Origin: Candidatus Nitrosocosmicus sp.
GTDB lineage: Archaea > Thermoproteota > Nitrososphaeria > Nitrososphaerales > Nitrososphaeraceae
Direction: 5' to 3'
Length of the DNA: 38,854 bases
Assembly: GCA_029194465.1 (NCBI GenBank)
Contig: JARFXS010000011.1
Span: forward strand, 14,706-53,559
Positions within the stretch are counted from its first letter, which is position 1. Each line of letters begins with the position of its first letter. Made by a program: the position numbers and the translations under genes. A model generated the notes under the pieces. That model did not search any database and had not been told where the DNA came from. It saw only the letters and a program-made list of their open reading frames with translations. Below, piece after piece: positions 9,110 to 18,839 of the stretch.

Positions 9110-12100
9110 TCATCCTGCTTCTAATTTGACTTTGCTTGGATGATTGTACTTTACCACTTGAGATATTCCATTCTTTGGATAAACCCCAAATATTAAATCT
9201 GATTTTGCCACTGTGGAATCTTTGAGTGTTACCATTATAATTTGATTATTGACAGATCTAAGCAGTAGTATTTTTGATAACCTTTCAGTGTTTTGAGCAT
9301 CAAGATGGGCGTCTACCTCATCCATTAAATAAAATGGAGACGGTTTTAGCGATTGTAATGCCAGAAGGAATACTATTGCAGCCATTGTTTTTTCACCTCC
9401 GGACAAGGATGTGGATTCCCTAGCAGGCTTATTAGGGAACTGTACCATTAATAAGATCCCGCCGGAAAAAATGTTATCCGGATCCTCCAATTCCAAATAG
9501 GCATTACCTCCGGTAATATCGGAGAATGTTTTTCTAATATCATCATCAACCTTCTTAAAAGCATCGGTAAATAGATTTTCTTTTTCTTTACCTATTTCTT
9601 CTATGAAATTCACAATTGAATTTCTTTCTTCTTCAAGGTGGTTTCTTTTATCTGATAAACCTCTGTATCCTTCTATTATTTCTAAATAAGTTTCATCTGC
9701 TCTAAAATTTACTTTATCTCTTATATTTTCGTACTCTTCTTTTAGTTCGCGATATAAGTTATCTACATCAAAACTTTCCAATAAGGTTTTGTGACCTAAT
9801 CTCGCAAGATCGTTAGTTTGATTCATTTTTTGATACTCCAGATCCAGAATATCTTTTCTCAAAAATCCAATATCTTTTTCTAATTGATTTGATTCTTTGT
9901 CAAGCTTTTTTTCTAGTTCGGTTAACTTCTTGATCTCCGTTTCATACTCTTGTAATCTTGAGTAAGTGGTACTTGTTGCTTGAATTATTTCATCTTCTTT
10001 TTCCCTCAGAGTTCTTAATTCTGATTCTACAACTTTGCCATCTGCTAGGGTTTTTTCTAGAACCCTATTCCTCTCGATCTTATCTATCTTGATTTGATCC
10101 TCTTCTTGTATGGATTTATTGTGTGCTCGAGTAGTATTTTCTATATTATTCTTTACCATCGAATGTGTTAATTTCAATTGATTTAGTCGGGTGTTTATAA
10201 TATCTAGTTCACCAACAATTTTGCGTTCGTCTCCTTCAATTTTCATTATCTTTTGCATATCAATTCTTTCATCCGTATCTTTCATTTCATTATTCATTCT
10301 GATATTGGTATTAGTAATAATTTTGAGCCTCCCTTTAGAATAGTTAAAATTGCGAAAAAGATCGTCCAAATGTGTACTATGTTCCTTGTTTATAGTGTAT
10401 AGTATATTCATATTTTTAATATTTGCAGCTAAAAGATTTTCTAACTCATCAATGTTTTTTACGATATTGGACTTTTCTAGAGCAAATGTATCCAGTTTTT
10501 CTCTCAAAGATGTCCTCTCCTTATTTATCATATCAAGTTCCGCAATTCTTATCCTTGTCAATTCTTGTAATTTTTCTATATTGGTTCTTAAATTTTCAAT
10601 AGAGTCAGAAAGAAGTAAATCCTTGGTAACATCTGCAATTTTTGATCCATAATCAAATTGCATTAACGACAAGTTAGGAAAAAAAATCTCTCCACTCGTT
10701 GATACAGCTTTGAAACCATTATTGGATAATAAATATGCTGTCAACGGATTCTTCGTAAGAATCGTGTTTCCGAATAAAAATTCAGGTAAGTGTTTTACTT
10801 TGCTTGAGACAAAATCTGATAGAACTCCCAAAATCGATGGATTGTCTTCAATGTCTTTTATCTTTTCCCCACTAAGTAATTCTAATGGAATTATCTTAAG
10901 AAAATGTATACCCTTATTTTTTGAGAATTCTGCAAGTGTAATCATACTTTTGATGTCTTTTACAATTACCGCTTTCATCCATTCATTTCCGGACGCTACT
11001 ACAGCTTTTTGATATTTCTCATTCCATGTTATTAAATTAAATACGTATCCTATTACATCTAAATTCTCAAAGTCTCTTAATAAGGTCGCAATCGAATAGT
11101 CCTCAGTTAAACTATTCTTTGCAAGGTTTATTTTCTCTTCGTATTTGACGATCACTTTTTCTGCATTTTCTGTTACTCTTTTGGAGATATTAATTTCGGT
11201 AGTGTCCTTGAAAAATCTATTATCAATTGTTTCTTTCTCGGCTTCCATCTTAATTATTTCAGTATCGATCTCATTAATCTTTGATCTTGAACTGACAATA
11301 ACACTTTGAATTTCCTGATTCTTTGCAAGGAACTTGTGGATTTGTGAGTCATTTTCTTTTATCTTTTCCGAATAATTTTTGATATTTTCTTCAAATCTGG
11401 CTATGGCTATTTCAATTTTTCCTTTTATGGGTATTAATTTATTTATTCTATCTGTCAAGAAATTCTTGTACGTTATCTCGCCTGAGTTTATCTTGTTAAT
11501 TTCATCTATTTCTTTTGTTATCTCCGATTTCTTGTTTCTAAACTCATTTTGGTTTTCTTCATCTATCTTGATCTTTGATTCAATATCTATTAATTGATTG
11601 TTTAATTCAATCTCTTTTTCTCTAAAAGTTTTTTGCTCGATCTCGTTGGTTTTCTCCTTTTGATGTAATTGGTCAAAATAGTGTTCTGCTTCTTTTATTG
11701 AAGCTCTATTTCTTTCGTATTCATAGGCTACCGTTGATAGTCTTTTCTCATTTTTTGTTCTCTCACTGCTTGCGGAATCGGCCTGGACCAAAAATAGTTT
11801 TTTCTCTTGGCTGATGTTTTCGATTTGAGTCGTTATATCTCCTAGTTTTTTTGAAACCTCTTGACTTTTAATTTCCTTAATTTTTTGTTCTTCATTGAAT
11901 TCTGATATTTTTCTAGTTAGATTATTTATACTTCCGGACAGTTTTATCGCTTTTAGCCGGTTAATTTCTGATTCTATTTGCAAATATCTATGTTGATCAT
12001 TTCTCTCTTCTTCTAACTCATCAATCCTGTTCCTTACTTCGTCCATTTTAGCCAATGCTATTTCAAGCCTTCTGTCTGATTCCTCTAGTTGTTTATAGGC

Positions 12101-12640
12101 CTGATCTTTCTTTTCATCAAAATATGAGAGTCCTACTATATCTTCAATTATTTTTCTCCTTTCTTCTGAATTCAGTTCTGATATTCTAGTAATCATCCCC
12201 TGCTGGACTATATTCAGTTTATTAGGAGATGCGACCACTATCTCTAATAGTTCTAGGATGTTATTTCTCGATACCCTCTTTTTATTCAAATAGTATTGAC
12301 TTTCTCCAGTGTTGGCTCCGGACATTTCTCTTGTTATGGTAACAAGATTATCATCAATGGGAATTCCTCTGTCTTCATTATCAAAAGTTACACTGACCTT
12401 AACTATTTTATGGGCATTATTATTTGAACTACTATCATGAAAAAGTGAATGAAATTTGTCTACACGAAGTGCTTTTGGACTGTTCTCACCTAAAGCGAAT
12501 ATTATTGCATCAAGAATATTGCTTTTGCCAGATCCATTTGGTCCAGTTACAGCTATTAGACCTTTTTGAAAATTTAGTGAAATGTTCTTTGATCCAAACG
12601 ATTTAAATCCAAAAACATCTAATTTTTTGATGTAGACCAA
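9110..12640 (-). CDS. smc: Chromosome segregation protein SMC
   Basis: SMC forms a V-shaped ATPase dimer that organises and condenses the chromosome. Walker A is GPNGSGKSNILDAI near residue 33. Two long coiled-coil arms (about residues 170-500 and 670-1010) flank a hinge around 510-650, which includes ENLDVIGYVFNL. The C-terminal head has STSLSGGEKTMAAIVFLLALQ and Walker B FYLMDEVDAHLDAQN. At 1176 residues it is full length and without any frame break. It begins with TTG (then VYIKKLDVFGFKSFG, where homology begins at once). It lies 53 nt downstream of the TrmB-like gene and is probably the last gene of that operon. No ScpA/ScpB is in the window. Confidence 0.97.
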   Translation of the reverse strand: MVYIKKLDVFGFKSFGSKNISLNFQKGLIAVTGPNGSGKSNILDAIIFALGENSPKALRVDKFHSLFHDSSSNNNAHKIVKVSVTFDNEDRGIPIDDNLVTITREMSGANTGESQYYLNKKRVSRNNILELLEIVVASPNKLNIVQQGMITRISELNSEERRKIIEDIVGLSYFDEKKDQAYKQLEESDRRLEIALAKMDEVRNRIDELEEERNDQHRYLQIESEINRLKAIKLSGSINNLTRKISEFNEEQKIKEIKSQEVSKKLGDITTQIENISQEKKLFLVQADSASSERTKNEKRLSTVAYEYERNRASIKEAEHYFDQLHQKEKTNEIEQKTFREKEIELNNQLIDIESKIKIDEENQNEFRNKKSEITKEIDEINKINSGEITYKNFLTDRINKLIPIKGKIEIAIARFEENIKNYSEKIKENDSQIHKFLAKNQEIQSVIVSSRSKINEIDTEIIKMEAEKETIDNRFFKDTTEINISKRVTENAEKVIVKYEEKINLAKNSLTEDYSIATLLRDFENLDVIGYVFNLITWNEKYQKAVVASGNEWMKAVIVKDIKSMITLAEFSKNKGIHFLKIIPLELLSGEKIKDIEDNPSILGVLSDFVSSKVKHLPEFLFGNTILTKNPLTAYLLSNNGFKAVSTSGEIFFPNLSLMQFDYGSKIADVTKDLLLSDSIENLRTNIEKLQELTRIRIAELDMINKERTSLREKLDTFALEKSNIVKNIDELENLLAANIKNMNILYTINKEHSTHLDDLFRNFNYSKGRLKIITNTNIRMNNEMKDTDERIDMQKIMKIEGDERKIVGELDIINTRLNQLKLTHSMVKNNIENTTRAHNKSIQEEDQIKIDKIERNRVLEKTLADGKVVESELRTLREKEDEIIQATSTTYSRLQEYETEIKKLTELEKKLDKESNQLEKDIGFLRKDILDLEYQKMNQTNDLARLGHKTLLESFDVDNLYRELKEEYENIRDKVNFRADETYLEIIEGYRGLSDKRNHLEEERNSIVNFIEEIGKEKENLFTDAFKKVDDDIRKTFSDITGGNAYLELEDPDNIFSGGILLMVQFPNKPARESTSLSGGEKTMAAIVFLLALQSLKPSPFYLMDEVDAHLDAQNTERLSKILLLRSVNNQIIMVTLKDSTVAKSDLIFGVYPKNGISQVVKYNHPSKVKLEAG

Positions 12641-12693
12641 AATTATATTATATTTGGATGTTTTCTTTCTTTATTCTTTCTTTTTTTTTAGGG

Positions 12694-13221
12694 TCATTTT
12701 TGTAAGTTGTTATTATTATTATTATTTTGTTGCTTTTGGATAGTTATTATTTTGACATTTTTAGCGTCTCTGGTGTGTCTTGATTTATCGGGATTCAGTG
12801 CTCCTGACGCAACCTTATCGAATGTGTCAATTATTTTAAAGTCATGCTCAGGCATTAATGACATTATTTTTCTAAAATCCTGTTCGTTTTCCACAATAAT
12901 TTGAATAGTCCCGTCTTGGCTCAATTTAGACATATACGAATGAAGGAGATTTTTTAGAATCCTTTCTTTATTGATTCTTTTTTCAGAATTATCACAAAAG
13001 ATTGTAATCATGAAATTATCAACGGATTTATCTTTTATGAAAGGTAGAATGTTGTCCAGGTTGCCTGGAAGAATCTCTAAATTCTCTATTTGAAGCTCTG
13101 ATAATTTGGTTTGTGCCTTTATTATTTCTTCTTTATCTTTTATAATTCCTATATGATATTCGTTCTTATTATGAAGAGCAGTGTTAATTAAATAATCACA
13201 ATTACTGACCAATACATCCAT
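12694..13221 (-). CDS. TrmB-like methyltransferase-fold protein, probably inactive
   Basis: The order of segments resembles TrmB, the tRNA (m7G46) methyltransferase: YHIGIIKDKEEIIKAQTKL, then LQIENLEILPGNLDNILPF, then IKDKSVDNFMITIF, then an arm with KRINKERILKNLLHSY and SQDGTIQIIVENEQDF. But the Gly-rich SAM-binding loop is missing at the N-terminus, and the catalytic Asp-Pro-Trp region is only IFCDNSEKR. It is therefore probably a non-catalytic relative; the assignment rests on pattern, not a search. The ATG start overlaps the upstream HD gene by 34 nt, showing tight coupling, and smc follows 53 nt later. The C-terminus ends in an Asn run encoded by a TTATTA microsatellite. Confidence 0.55.
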   Translation of the reverse strand: MDVLVSNCDYLINTALHNKNEYHIGIIKDKEEIIKAQTKLSELQIENLEILPGNLDNILPFIKDKSVDNFMITIFCDNSEKRINKERILKNLLHSYMSKLSQDGTIQIIVENEQDFRKIMSLMPEHDFKIIDTFDKVASGALNPDKSRHTRDAKNVKIITIQKQQNNNNNNNLQK

Positions 13222-15110
13222 GTTAATTTTTCATATTTTGTTTTAGCGTCTAAAATTAGATTGTTTATTTTGTTTGATGGATTTCCCTCGTGAAAAAATT
13301 GATATACATTATCCCATTTTTGTCTGAAAACATCTGGAAAGGTTTTTCTTGATATTATGTCCTTGAATAATGAACCTTCTGAAAATAATGACAAAAATCT
13401 GTCAGTTCTAGAAACAGCTCCTACCAATGGAAAATCTAATTCTTCGTACAATTTTACCACTCTGTTCCATGCTAAAAGAGGATCAGAGCTGAGATATGTT
13501 ACTGATAGATCAGCTAATGATAGAATTTCTGCAATTAGGTTAATTTTCTCTATGGAAAAATCTTGACCATCTATCTCTTTTAGTAACTGATTAAAATTAT
13601 TATAAGCATTTTCATTAAAGGGATAGTCTGTTCTCCAAATTAAGGCTTCAACTATTTTACCTTCGATTTTAGTTTCTCTTCCTTTTAACATTTCTGGATG
13701 AGTAGTGGCAAATTCTTGTGCCTCTACCAAAGGAGGAGATGCATTTTTTCTAAAAAACCTTACTAGTTCTTCGCTATTTAGTATAAAATATGCATCATGA
13801 ATTCTTTTTCTTTTTATTTCCTCTATGGTGCTTGCTACTGTGGGAACTCTTGAATACATTAAATCATAATGAGAGGTGCCTTGTACTGGATCGTAATCAT
13901 GTAACAATGCTGCAACTAGCATTATTTCATAGTCTCTTTTGGTAATAATGTAACCATGAATTTCCTTTGGTAACATGTTTAGGCTCATATATGCGACCTC
14001 TAAAGAATGATGTAGATTATGATATTCACTCGATCCTTCTCCTAAGCCTAGCTTATCGTATTCTTTTTTTAGATATTGAGCCAATACATGTAATTTGGTC
14101 AATGATTCCTCATTGATGCCTGTGGTTCTGGCTTTTAACAAAATAGAATCAATCAGATAATCTAGAGATACGCTTGAAAGATTTTCATTCGTGTATTGTA
14201 TTTGACGCTCTTTAACACCCGGAAGTATTTCTATAATTCTACTGTACACTATCCTTATGGGTAGACTTTTGTTTAGGTACATAGAGAGGGATGTAAGAAC
14301 ATTTCCAGAATATTTCAGAAAAGGCTCTTCTTTGAAAATTATTTCATCAATTATTTTAGGTATGTTTTTATTAACATCTGAAAGTATACTTGTTACTGTG
14401 TTTATTTCTGTTTGAGAGACAATGTTAAATCTTTTATATTCTGTGTTAATTACTAGCCATTGCGGAATAATAATCCTAACTATCGCATTCTTATTATCAG
14501 TTGATTCATTTTTATTGCCTGGAGAATCTATCTGATTGAATTTTTTTAATAAAACAACTACGTTACCCTTTCCTCTTTTAAAAGGGAGATTTACATCCTT
14601 TGTCACTTCCAGCCTTACGTTCTTGTTTACTTTCCGCAACTCTAATAATATCTTCCAGTATTTTCCCTTATCAAGCCAGTGGGGTACTTCGTTTTCCCTA
14701 TCCCAAAAATCTACTAAACTATGATAAGCATATCCGTCTTCTAAATGATTTGTTTCCGGATTGAATGTTTCATAGTCATATTCTCCTATAAATGGGTCTA
14801 GTTTACGACATGAATGCCATGTATTCCTTATCATTTTTGTAGTATTATCAAACTGTGAATGTGCCATAAGGCCCCATATACAACCCAACGCACTAGTAGT
14901 AGTGAATAGTACGTTGGTCCAATCTTTATTCCAATCAAGTTCCTTACCAGAAAAAAGATCTGATATTAGTGGAATAGCAAAAATACCCGTTGTGATCATC
15001 GAAGCAAATGATAATGAAATGAAAAAACAACTCGCATAATCATAATAGGACAAATTAAAAGTCCATTTCTTAATCGACTCACTTACATTCAAATCAATTT
15101 TCCCCCCCAA
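13188..15110 (-). CDS. Membrane protein with HD/cyclic-nucleotide-phosphodiesterase-like domain
   Basis: A 640-residue protein with two predicted membrane segments near the N-terminus (about residues 25-50 and 65-85), a middle region of unknown fold, and a C-terminal HD metal-dependent phosphohydrolase domain. The metal motifs are EYHNLHHSLEV and LVAALLHDYDPVQGTSH; the spacing and the YHN/HD pairing look more like PDEase I (3',5'-cyclic nucleotide phosphodiesterase) than bacterial HD-GYP. A later Asp in LSLADLSVTYL could be a further ligand. It starts at TTG 15110 just after a run of seven C on the plus strand. Its end overlaps the TrmB-like gene by 34 nt, so the three genes to smc form one unit. 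Substrate is unknown. Confidence 0.75.
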   Translation of the reverse strand: MGGKIDLNVSESIKKWTFNLSYYDYASCFFISLSFASMITTGIFAIPLISDLFSGKELDWNKDWTNVLFTTTSALGCIWGLMAHSQFDNTTKMIRNTWHSCRKLDPFIGEYDYETFNPETNHLEDGYAYHSLVDFWDRENEVPHWLDKGKYWKILLELRKVNKNVRLEVTKDVNLPFKRGKGNVVVLLKKFNQIDSPGNKNESTDNKNAIVRIIIPQWLVINTEYKRFNIVSQTEINTVTSILSDVNKNIPKIIDEIIFKEEPFLKYSGNVLTSLSMYLNKSLPIRIVYSRIIEILPGVKERQIQYTNENLSSVSLDYLIDSILLKARTTGINEESLTKLHVLAQYLKKEYDKLGLGEGSSEYHNLHHSLEVAYMSLNMLPKEIHGYIITKRDYEIMLVAALLHDYDPVQGTSHYDLMYSRVPTVASTIEEIKRKRIHDAYFILNSEELVRFFRKNASPPLVEAQEFATTHPEMLKGRETKIEGKIVEALIWRTDYPFNENAYNNFNQLLKEIDGQDFSIEKINLIAEILSLADLSVTYLSSDPLLAWNRVVKLYEELDFPLVGAVSRTDRFLSLFSEGSLFKDIISRKTFPDVFRQKWDNVYQFFHEGNPSNKINNLILDAKTKYEKLTWMYWSVIVII

Positions 15111-15349
15111 ATGGAAATTGGGTTCTGTTTAAGTTTCCATTTATTGATATTTAACTTGAATTATCCCTCTTTCTATCTTATGAATGTTATTTTTGCATTA
15201 CCTCATATTGATACTAAAAATTATATACCAACATATGCGTATGATAAAATACTATAAAAAGTTAGGAAACTGCTTTGAGATTTTGATTTTGAACTAGTAC
15301 TCGATATTCGAAATTGTTTACTAACTTTGAAAAAAGATAGTAAACAACA

Positions 15350-16705
15350 TTAGGAAATATTCATTTGTTTCGCTTTATTTACTATATTTCTTATAATGTT
15401 CTTAGATGCAGAAAGTTGACTTTGGGGATTAAATATTACTTCTAATTCCTCTTTGCTTACATTTTTGATAATTTCTTCCTCTTTTATTAAAGCATCAAAA
15501 AAATGTTCTTGCTTTTCAGCTGCATTGAAGGCTATTGATTGAATATCTCTATATGCTTTGAATCTGGGAATACCTTTTAATACCAAAACTTGTAGGACAA
15601 ATTCTGCAAATATTTGCCCCCTGGACAATTCTCTGTGGTTTATTATTTTTTCCTTGGTTATTTTCAAACCTGCTATGATCTTTATCATTGTGGTTATCAT
15701 ATCATCCACCAAGATGGATGACATTGGAATGATAAAACGTTCATTAGCCGAATTTGATAGATCTCTTTCATGCCATAATGCTATATTTTCTAAAGAAACG
15801 TTCAGATTTGATTTAACGATTCTGGCCAATGAAGAGATTCTTTCGCTCTTTATTGGATTTTTTTTTACTGGTACTGCGCTACTTCCCATTTGTCCTTTCT
15901 TAAATGGTTCTTGAACTTCTCCAATCTCCGTACGCTGCAAGTTTCTAATTTCGATGGCTATTTTGTCTAATGTTAATGCTATTAGTGTAATTGTGAATAA
16001 CATTTCTGAATATCTCTCCCTTGGAATCACTTGCGTTGCGGCTTCGACGGGGTAAAGGTCTAGTTTCTTTGCAACTATTTTTTGAACCTCTAATGCATTC
16101 TCTCTCATCAAAGATCCTGTTCCTACAACTCCCAGAGTTTTGCAAAGTAGAAATCTTTTTTTCCCTTCGTCAATCCTTTTTAGATGGTCAAGTAATTCAT
16201 TTGACCAAATAGCAAATTTAAGTCCAAAGGAAGTAATACTTGCATGTTGTCCGTGAGTTCTGCCTACCGCGGGCAAATCTTGATATTCTGTTGATTTTTT
16301 TAGTAATTCGTTGATAAGCTGGTGCAATTTTGATTCCACTATCTTAAATACATCTCGCATCTGCATTGAGGTACTACTATCTACCACATCATTACTTGTC
16401 AAGCCATAATGAATCCAAGGTTTTGAACTTTCTGAGCATAACTCGCTTATTGCTTCTACTATTGCAGCAGTATCGTGATCACTTATACTTTCTAATTCTT
16501 TAACTCTTTGTACTGTTATTTTATTAGATGAAATAACCTCTTCAATATTTTTAGAAGCCTCCATTGGGATAATCTGTAATTCATCCTGCGCACTTGCAAC
16601 AGCAGACTCAAAAATTAATTCATAATTTAGCTTTCTATCTTCTTCAAAAATGTCTTTCATTTCTTTTGTTCCATATCTTCCGCTATCTATTGGTAAAATA
16701 GGCAT
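15350..16705 (-). CDS. purB: Adenylosuccinate lyase
   Basis: PurB acts twice in purine synthesis, splitting SAICAR to AICAR and adenylosuccinate to AMP, releasing fumarate. Superfamily motifs are visible: WIHYGLTSNDVVDSS near residues 97-111, GRTHGQHASITSFG at 148-161 with the catalytic His, and the signature loop GSSAVPVKKNPIKSER at 274-289 with the catalytic Ser. Length is 451 residues, normal for archaeal PurB. It begins with ATG and shares an 88-nt divergent promoter region with rtcB. A 239-nt gap separates its end from the HD/PDE-like gene, so they are probably separate units. Confidence 0.96.
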   Translation of the reverse strand: MPILPIDSGRYGTKEMKDIFEEDRKLNYELIFESAVASAQDELQIIPMEASKNIEEVISSNKITVQRVKELESISDHDTAAIVEAISELCSESSKPWIHYGLTSNDVVDSSTSMQMRDVFKIVESKLHQLINELLKKSTEYQDLPAVGRTHGQHASITSFGLKFAIWSNELLDHLKRIDEGKKRFLLCKTLGVVGTGSLMRENALEVQKIVAKKLDLYPVEAATQVIPRERYSEMLFTITLIALTLDKIAIEIRNLQRTEIGEVQEPFKKGQMGSSAVPVKKNPIKSERISSLARIVKSNLNVSLENIALWHERDLSNSANERFIIPMSSILVDDMITTMIKIIAGLKITKEKIINHRELSRGQIFAEFVLQVLVLKGIPRFKAYRDIQSIAFNAAEKQEHFFDALIKEEEIIKNVSKEELEVIFNPQSQLSASKNIIRNIVNKAKQMNIS

Positions 16706-16793
16706 TAGTCTAAAATCAGATATTGATTATCTAATTTATTATTTAGGATGATTAATATTTGACAAAATTAAAATATTTATCATAAAGGGAATA
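16706..16793. promoter_or_regulatory. Divergent promoter region of purB and rtcB
   Basis: An AT-rich 88-base spacer between two outward-facing starts. AATTAAAATATTTAT at 16766-16780 lies about 22-26 nt before ATG 16794 of rtcB. An AT-rich stretch near 16725-16736 is at the matching distance from ATG 16705 of purB. Both genes therefore appear leaderless or nearly so. Confidence 0.5.
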
Positions 16794-18272
16794 ATGTCTG
16801 GTTCATTAGTAACAAAAAATGGGAAACATATGGTTAATAAAATTTCTGACTATCAATTTCAGATATCTAAAGAAGATTCGCCCGGGATGAATGTTCCTGT
16901 AACAATATTTGCGAATGATCTATTGATATCTAAAATGGCCCTAGATCGAACACTCGATCAAGCGGTTAATGTCACAACCCTGCCTGGGGTAAAAAAACAT
17001 GTAGTTGTACTTCCTGATGGTCATGAAGGATATGGATTTCCTGTGGGTGGCGTGGCTGCATCAGATTTAGAAGAAGGTATCATTAGTCCTGGAGGAGTAG
17101 GTTATGATATTAATTGTGGAGTCAGACTGATTAGAACGAATCTTGTAGAATCTGATGTTCATTCTAAACTCAAAATTCTAGTTGATTCTCTATTTTCCTC
17201 TATACCCACAGGTGTGGGAAGTGAGGGAGCTATTAAACTGACCAGCTCAGAGCTGGACGATCTACTCGTTGATGGCGCGAAATGGTCTGTAGAGAATGGT
17301 TATGGAATAGAAACCGATCTTGAATCTTGTGAAGAGAGTGGAAGAATGAAAGGGGCAGATCCTATAAATATTTCAACTAACGCCAGAAAACGCGGTTCAA
17401 TGCAACTTGGGAGTTTGGGTTCGGGAAATCATTTTCTTGAGATCCAAAAAGTGGACAAGATATATGATGAAGAAGCGGCCAATGCAATGGGAATTAGAAG
17501 AGAAGGAGAGATACAAATTTTAATACATTGCGGTTCACGTGGATTTGGACATCAAGTTTGTAGTGACTACCTAAGGTTGTCAGAACAAGCTATGAAAAGA
17601 TATGATCTAAATGTTGTAGATAGAGAATTGGCGTGTGTTCCGAATACGTCAGTGGAAGGAGAGAGTTATAGAAAATCCATGTTTTCTGCACTAAATTTTG
17701 CCTGGGCGAATAGACAAATGCTTACTCACTGGACGAGGAAGACATTTCAACGAGTTCTTCAACTAAGCGAACAAGATCTCGGCATGGAATTAGTATACGA
17801 TGTATCTCATAATATTGCAAAGGTAGAACGTCATAGAGTTGATGGAGAAGGCTCTCGTGATTTAGTAGTACATAGGAAAGGCGCAACACGTGCTTTTCCT
17901 TCTGGAATGGAACAACTACCCGATAAATTTCGATCCGTAGGACAACCCGTAATTATTCCAGGTTCCATGGGTACTGCAAGTTGGGTTCTTTTGGGCTCAC
18001 CTAAATCAATGGATCTTAGCTTTGGATCAACTGCTCATGGTGCAGGAAGAACTATGTCGAGATCAGAAGCAAAAAGAAAGCATACGTTAGATGATGTAAA
18101 GAAAAAGTTAGAATCACGGGGTATATACGTTAAATCTTTAACCAAAAATGGACTGATAGAAGAATCTCCCGATGCGTATAAGGATGTCGATATGGTTGCT
18201 GATGTATCACATAAGGTGGGGATTGCCACAAAAGTTGTTAGATTGGTCCCACTAGGAGTTATTAAAGGTTAA
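16794..18272 (+). CDS. rtcB: tRNA-splicing ligase RtcB
   Basis: RtcB joins 2',3'-cyclic phosphate and 5'-OH RNA ends with GTP, completing tRNA splicing and repairing RNA. The Mn-binding residues are in GVGYDINCGVRL (Asp105, Cys108), GSGNHFLEI (His213), ILIHCGSRGFGHQ (His245) and YDVSHNIAKVERH (His339). The His that carries GMP is in STAHGAGRTMSR (His415). PDGHEGYGFPVGGVAA is also diagnostic. At 492 residues without an intein it is a normal archaeal length. A PDCD5-like gene starts one base after its stop and is surely co-transcribed. Confidence 0.97.
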   Translation: MSGSLVTKNGKHMVNKISDYQFQISKEDSPGMNVPVTIFANDLLISKMALDRTLDQAVNVTTLPGVKKHVVVLPDGHEGYGFPVGGVAASDLEEGIISPGGVGYDINCGVRLIRTNLVESDVHSKLKILVDSLFSSIPTGVGSEGAIKLTSSELDDLLVDGAKWSVENGYGIETDLESCEESGRMKGADPINISTNARKRGSMQLGSLGSGNHFLEIQKVDKIYDEEAANAMGIRREGEIQILIHCGSRGFGHQVCSDYLRLSEQAMKRYDLNVVDRELACVPNTSVEGESYRKSMFSALNFAWANRQMLTHWTRKTFQRVLQLSEQDLGMELVYDVSHNIAKVERHRVDGEGSRDLVVHRKGATRAFPSGMEQLPDKFRSVGQPVIIPGSMGTASWVLLGSPKSMDLSFGSTAHGAGRTMSRSEAKRKHTLDDVKKKLESRGIYVKSLTKNGLIEESPDAYKDVDMVADVSHKVGIATKVVRLVPLGVIKG

Positions 18273-18273
18273 A

Positions 18274-18735
18274 TTGGGCGCCGATAAAAAATCAGGCATG
18301 GATGATCCAGATCTTGAATTAATTAAGGCAAGAAAGATGAGAAAACTACAAGAGCAATTAGCCTCCAAAGAAAAAGACAAGATCAATTTGGAACTCCAGA
18401 ATAAAACAAATAAGGATAAACCAGAAGGAATCGATGCTGAAAGGAATTTCTTGTTGCGCTATCTGTACGATAGAGGTGACGAAGTTTTAAAACTTGCTGA
18501 ACAGCAATTTCCTTTGCAAACTAAAATTCTTATAAGGAGATTAAATGAACTGATTCGATTCGGGGAGATTTCTAAAATATCGGGTGGAGACCTGCTTGCA
18601 GTATATAGATCAATAGGTTTGAACATCCGAGTGGATACACAAATTTCTATATCTGATCATGGCAAAACTATAAGTTTCTCTGATAAACTGAAACAATCTA
18701 ATGATGCAGATCAGGATTCTGATGGATTAATATAA
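18274..18735 (+). CDS. PDCD5-like DNA-binding protein
   Basis: A 153-residue, highly charged protein. Its N-terminal DPDLELIKARKMRKLQEQLA resembles the N-terminal helix of PDCD5/archaeal dsDNA-binding proteins, and the following helical region (FLLRYLYDRGDEVLKLAEQ, then ILIRRLNELIRFGEI and GGDLLAVYRSIG) is consistent with the triple-helix core. The C-terminal 35 residues are extra and acidic at the end. It begins with TTG 18274, one base after the rtcB stop; ATG 18298 (MDDPDLEL) is the alternative and may be the true start, since family proteins begin close to it. Co-transcription with rtcB is clear; a role in RNA repair or translation is inference. Confidence 0.6.
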   Translation: MGADKKSGMDDPDLELIKARKMRKLQEQLASKEKDKINLELQNKTNKDKPEGIDAERNFLLRYLYDRGDEVLKLAEQQFPLQTKILIRRLNELIRFGEISKISGGDLLAVYRSIGLNIRVDTQISISDHGKTISFSDKLKQSNDADQDSDGLI

Positions 18736-18839
18736 GCACCACTCTGTTTATTTTAAGATGCATTTCTTATAAAGAAAGATTGGTTGGTTGGACTTTAGGG
18801 AAAAATTAACTATCGGTTTTCTATTTTAATTTAACATTA

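Noticed and set aside
10350..12606. Several plus-strand open frames of 60-100 codons inside smc
   Set aside because: They lie antisense to the SMC coiled coil and hinge, are low-complexity and hydrophobic, and have no promoter or homology sign.
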